Source: Gammaproteobacteria bacterium (lineage in GTDB: Bacteria; Pseudomonadota; Gammaproteobacteria; Chromatiales; Chromatiaceae). From it: a stretch of 8,335 nt of DNA. Location: the NCBI GenBank assembly GCA_030620735.1, contig JAUXDV010000076.1:1-8335 (forward strand). The letters are read 5' to 3'. Position numbers and translations under genes: made by a program. The notes under the pieces were generated by a model, which saw only the letters and a program-made list of their open reading frames with translations, searched no databases and had not been told where the DNA came from. Below, piece after piece: positions 6,102 through 8,335 of the stretch (position 1 is its first letter; every line of letters starts with the position of its first letter).

Positions 6102-6192
6102 TGGCGGAGAGGGTGGGGTTCGAACCCACGTGGGACTTACGCCCCCAACGGATTTCGAATCCGCGCCGTTATGGCCACTTCGGTACCTCTCC
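6102..6192 (-). tRNA. tRNA-Ser with anticodon CGA
   Basis: On the minus strand the 91-nt gene starts GGAGAGG and ends CCTCTCC-G-CCA, giving a perfect 7-bp acceptor stem with an encoded CCA. The anticodon arm is GCGGA-TTCGAAA-TCCGT with anticodon CGA (reads UCG). The T arm is GTGGG-TTCGAAC-CCCAC. A long variable arm lies between them, as required for a class II serine tRNA. It lies 52 nt downstream of the GrlR-like gene on the same strand. Confidence 0.96.
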
Positions 6193-6244
6193 GTGGGTAA
6201 AGGATATTAATTGTCATTCGTCACCGCGCCCTTTTTTCGGAATG

Positions 6245-6598
6245 TCACTCTGGAAATGCGGGTAAATCCATCTTCCTGATTAATCGGAAAGAGTACTGAG
6301 TAGCGTTTGATTTGGCTCCCTTTAGAGAAATTTTGCCTTCAATCTTATTTCCATCACGTATTGCCTTCATCACAATGGAAAATCGTCTGTGTTTTTCTCC
6401 AAAGATGGTGCGCTTCTTGCCGTGTTGGGTGACATGAAGTTTGATTTTGAGCTTGTTTCCATCAGAAACATAGGTTCCATAGCTGAACACAGATGTTCCG
6501 CCACTCAAGTAACGTCCTTTTTCCATGAAAGCGGTAGAGACCCGCTCCCATCCATATACTCCAGCTACCTCAAAAGCCCAAATTCCATCCAACGACAT
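6245..6598 (-). CDS. Small GrlR-like beta-barrel protein
   Basis: This 117-residue protein has no signal peptide. It opens MSLDGIWAFEVAG and then alternates short beta-strand-like segments: GRYLSGGTSVFSYGTY (28-43), DGNKLKIKLHVTQHG (46-60) and DGNKIEGKISLKG. This DGxW...V...GRxxGGxxxxxYxGxY...G..L....xVxxH order is the pattern of the GrlR family (calycin-like small barrels). GrlR itself is a regulator of type III secretion in enteropathogens, but most family members are uncharacterised, and I do not assign that role here. GGGAGAT (complement of 6603-6609) provides a well-placed ribosome binding site. The gene stands between valS (divergent) and tRNA-Ser (same strand). The coding call is good; the family call is from pattern memory. 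Confidence 0.72.
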   Translation of the reverse strand: MSLDGIWAFEVAGVYGWERVSTAFMEKGRYLSGGTSVFSYGTYVSDGNKLKIKLHVTQHGKKRTIFGEKHRRFSIVMKAIRDGNKIEGKISLKGAKSNATQYSFRLIRKMDLPAFPE

Positions 6599-6619
6599 AT
6601 TGATCTCCCACTTAATGAT

Positions 6620-6648
6620 GATTTACTGCTGTAGTTTAACCCTGCCAA
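6620..6648 (-). promoter_or_regulatory. Possible promoter of the GrlR-like gene
   Basis: TTGGCA (complement of 6643-6648) is followed after 17 nt by TAAATC (complement of 6620-6625). The -35 is good and the -10 weak. It lies about 22 nt before the start codon, so the transcript leader would be short. Confidence 0.32.
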
Positions 6649-6781
6649 CACATAAAAAAATGATTTTCTTCTCCTAAAAAAGAGGAATTTATCCCACTTC
6701 GCCTCCTGCCTCCTGCAACTAATCCCGCACCCTCTCCATCTGACATCGCAATCTTGAGCGCTATGAGGAGACGATCTTGGG

Positions 6782-6787
6782 TATAAT
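6782..6787 (+). promoter_or_regulatory. -10 box of a likely valS promoter
   Basis: A perfect TATAAT lies 45 nt before the valS ATG. The only -35-like hexamer, TTGAGC at 6754-6759, is 22 nt away and too distant, so the promoter may depend on an activator or on another -35. Confidence 0.45.
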
Positions 6788-6832
6788 CAGCCGCTTATTG
6801 TGACTTCTACCAACACTCTCGGCTGCCGATCG

Positions 6833-8335
6833 ATGGAAAAAACCTACAACCCGCAAAATATTGAACAACGCTGGTACCAGACCTGGGAGGAGAACGGCTG
6901 GTTCACTCCTTCCGACGGGGGGGATGCCGCCTACTGCATCATGATCCCGCCTCCGAATGTCACCGGCAGGCTGCACATGGGGCATGCCTTCCAGGACACC
7001 ATCATGGATGCCCTGACCCGCTACCATCGCATGCTGGGTGACAAAACATTGTGGCAGCCCGGAACCGATCATGCCGGCATCGCCACGCAGATGGTGGTGG
7101 AGCGCATCATCAATGGCGAGGGAAAAACCCGCCATGACTATGGCCGCGACAAATTTCTGCAGCGCATCCGCGAATGGAAGGAGGAGTCCGGCGGCACCAT
7201 CACCCGTCAACTGCGCCGCATGGGGGCTTCGCTCGACTGGGAGCACGAACGCTTCACCATGGACGAAGGGCTCTCGGACGCCGTCAAGGAGGTGTTCGTA
7301 CGCCTCTTTGAAGAGGGGCTGATCTATCGCGGCAAGCGCCTGGTCAACTGGGATCCTGTGCTGCATACCGCCGTCTCCGACCTGGAAGTGATCTCCACCG
7401 AGGAGAGCGGCCACATGTGGCACATGCGCTATCCGCTGAGCAATGGACAGGGCGAGGTGGTGGTCGCCACCACGCGCCCCGAGACCATGCTCGGCGACTG
7501 CGCCATCGCCGTGCATCCGGGCGATGAGCGCTATGCGCATCTGCTGGGGGAGTTTGTCGAACTGCCGCTCACGGGACGGCGCATCCCGGTGATAGCAGAT
7601 GAGTACGTCGACCCCGAGTTCGGCACCGGCTGCGTCAAGATCACTCCTGCGCACGACTTCAACGACTACGCGGTGTGGCAGCGCCACCGTGATCACAGCA
7701 GCATCCAGGCGCTTCCACACGGCGGCCTGGTCAATCTCTTCACAGTCGATGCCGCCATTCGCTGCAACGAAGAGGATGAAGATGGCCTGATTCCTGAGGC
7801 CTACGTTGGCCTGGACCGCTTTGCCGCGCGCAAGCAGATCGTCGCCGATCTGGATGCACAGGGTCTGCTGGTGAAAATCGACGACCACAAACTGATGGTG
7901 CCGCGCGGCGACCGCTCCAACACTATCATCGAACCCTTTTTGACCGACCAGTGGTATGTCAAGACTGCGCCACTTGCCAAACCCGCCATCGAGGCGGTCG
8001 AGAGCGGCAGGATTCGCTTCGTGCCTGACAACTGGAAGAACACCTACTTCGAGTGGATGAACAACATCGAGGACTGGTGCATCAGCCGCCAGATCTGGTG
8101 GGGGCATCGCATACCCGCATGGTATGACCGGGAGGGCAATGTCTACGTGGGTCGCTCCGAGGAGGAGGTGCGCACTAAACACAAGCTTCCGGCAGACTAT
8201 GCGTTGCAGCAGGATGAGGATGTCCTGGACACCTGGTTCAGCTCCGCCCTGTGGCCCTTCTCCACGCTGGGCTGGCCTGAAGAGACGCAACGCCTGAAGA
8301 GCTTCTACCCGACCAGCGTGCTGGTGACTGGGTTT
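6833..8335 (+). CDS. valS: Valyl-tRNA synthetase, N-terminal 501 residues, runs off the right edge
   Basis: ValS charges tRNA-Val with valine in the cytoplasm and edits mis-activated threonine. The frame is open from ATG 6833 to the last base. It begins MEKTYNPQNIEQRWYQTW, as in gammaproteobacterial ValS. The class I HIGH motif is PPPNVTGRLHMGHA (HMGH at 48-51). The CP1 editing domain shows TTRPETMLGD (213-222) and GTGCVKITPAHDFNDY (264-279), including the conserved editing aspartate. Further on are DWCISRQIWWGHRIP (414-428) and DEDVLDTWFSSALW (461-474). The KMSKS loop, anticodon-binding and coiled-coil domains fall outside the window. No Shine-Dalgarno precedes the ATG; an in-frame GTG at 6800 is an alternative start but would add residues unusual for the family. 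The gene is not preceded by holC, its usual neighbour in many gammaproteobacteria. Confidence 0.97.
   Translation, partial: MEKTYNPQNIEQRWYQTWEENGWFTPSDGGDAAYCIMIPPPNVTGRLHMGHAFQDTIMDALTRYHRMLGDKTLWQPGTDHAGIATQMVVERIINGEGKTRHDYGRDKFLQRIREWKEESGGTITRQLRRMGASLDWEHERFTMDEGLSDAVKEVFVRLFEEGLIYRGKRLVNWDPVLHTAVSDLEVISTEESGHMWHMRYPLSNGQGEVVVATTRPETMLGDCAIAVHPGDERYAHLLGEFVELPLTGRRIPVIADEYVDPEFGTGCVKITPAHDFNDYAVWQRHRDHSSIQALPHGGLVNLFTVDAAIRCNEEDEDGLIPEAYVGLDRFAARKQIVADLDAQGLLVKIDDHKLMVPRGDRSNTIIEPFLTDQWYVKTAPLAKPAIEAVESGRIRFVPDNWKNTYFEWMNNIEDWCISRQIWWGHRIPAWYDREGNVYVGRSEEEVRTKHKLPADYALQQDEDVLDTWFSSALWPFSTLGWPEETQRLKSFYPTSVLVTGF

Noticed and set aside
6056..6265. Plus-strand frame encoding AERVGFEPTWDLRPQR
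   Set aside because: This is the well-known false protein made by translating across the complement of a serine tRNA; the tRNA at 6102-6192 explains it.
6761..8290. A 509-codon open frame on the minus strand across valS
   Set aside because: It is antisense to an unmistakable ValS reading frame, has low-complexity H/A/V/D-rich composition and no recognisable domain; it follows from the codon bias of valS.

Overview
The window looks like chromosomal DNA of a gammaproteobacterium. The basis is a ValS close to the enterobacterial form, a tRNA-Ser with an encoded CCA, REP/REPIN-type intergenic palindromes, and a multiheme cytochrome c / cytochrome b gene set of the kind found in respiratory and sulfur- or metal-metabolising proteobacteria. 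The exact genus cannot be read from the sequence.

Layout from left to right. (1) 1-627, minus: N-terminal 209 codons of a secreted protein, open at the window edge. (2) 955-1806, minus: a bile acid:sodium symporter (BASS/SBF) family transporter. (3) 1807-2290: an intergenic region with a REPIN-like pair of inverted REP palindromes (1876-1945), a decayed copy of the 3' end of a ppk2 gene (about 1991-2160), and a sigma70-like promoter whose -10 box lies inside an 8-bp inverted repeat. (4) 2291-5045, plus: a compact three-gene operon encoding a secreted octaheme cytochrome c, a membrane-anchored triheme cytochrome c, and an integral membrane cytochrome b. (5) 5106-5894, minus: an intact ppk2, converging on the operon. 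(6) 5895-6101: promoter-like sequence and hairpin repeats. (7) 6102-6192, minus: tRNA-Ser(CGA). (8) 6245-6598, minus: a small GrlR-like protein. (9) 6833-8335, plus: the first 501 codons of valS, open at the right edge.

The most interesting unit is the cytochrome operon. Its three products could form a quinone-linked electron-transfer module: the cytochrome b exchanges electrons with the quinone pool, the anchored triheme protein relays them at the periplasmic face, and the octaheme protein is the soluble carrier or catalyst. The layout recalls the Cbc (c- and b-type cytochrome) complexes of Geobacter, but the substrate cannot be read from the sequence. No outer-membrane porin or extracellular cytochrome gene is present in the window.

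The operon is bracketed by two same-orientation copies of the ppk2 3' end, one intact and one decayed. This suggests that it arrived next to, or between, duplicated ppk2 genes. The remaining genes (transporter, ppk2, tRNA, valS) look like ordinary housekeeping or accessory genes.
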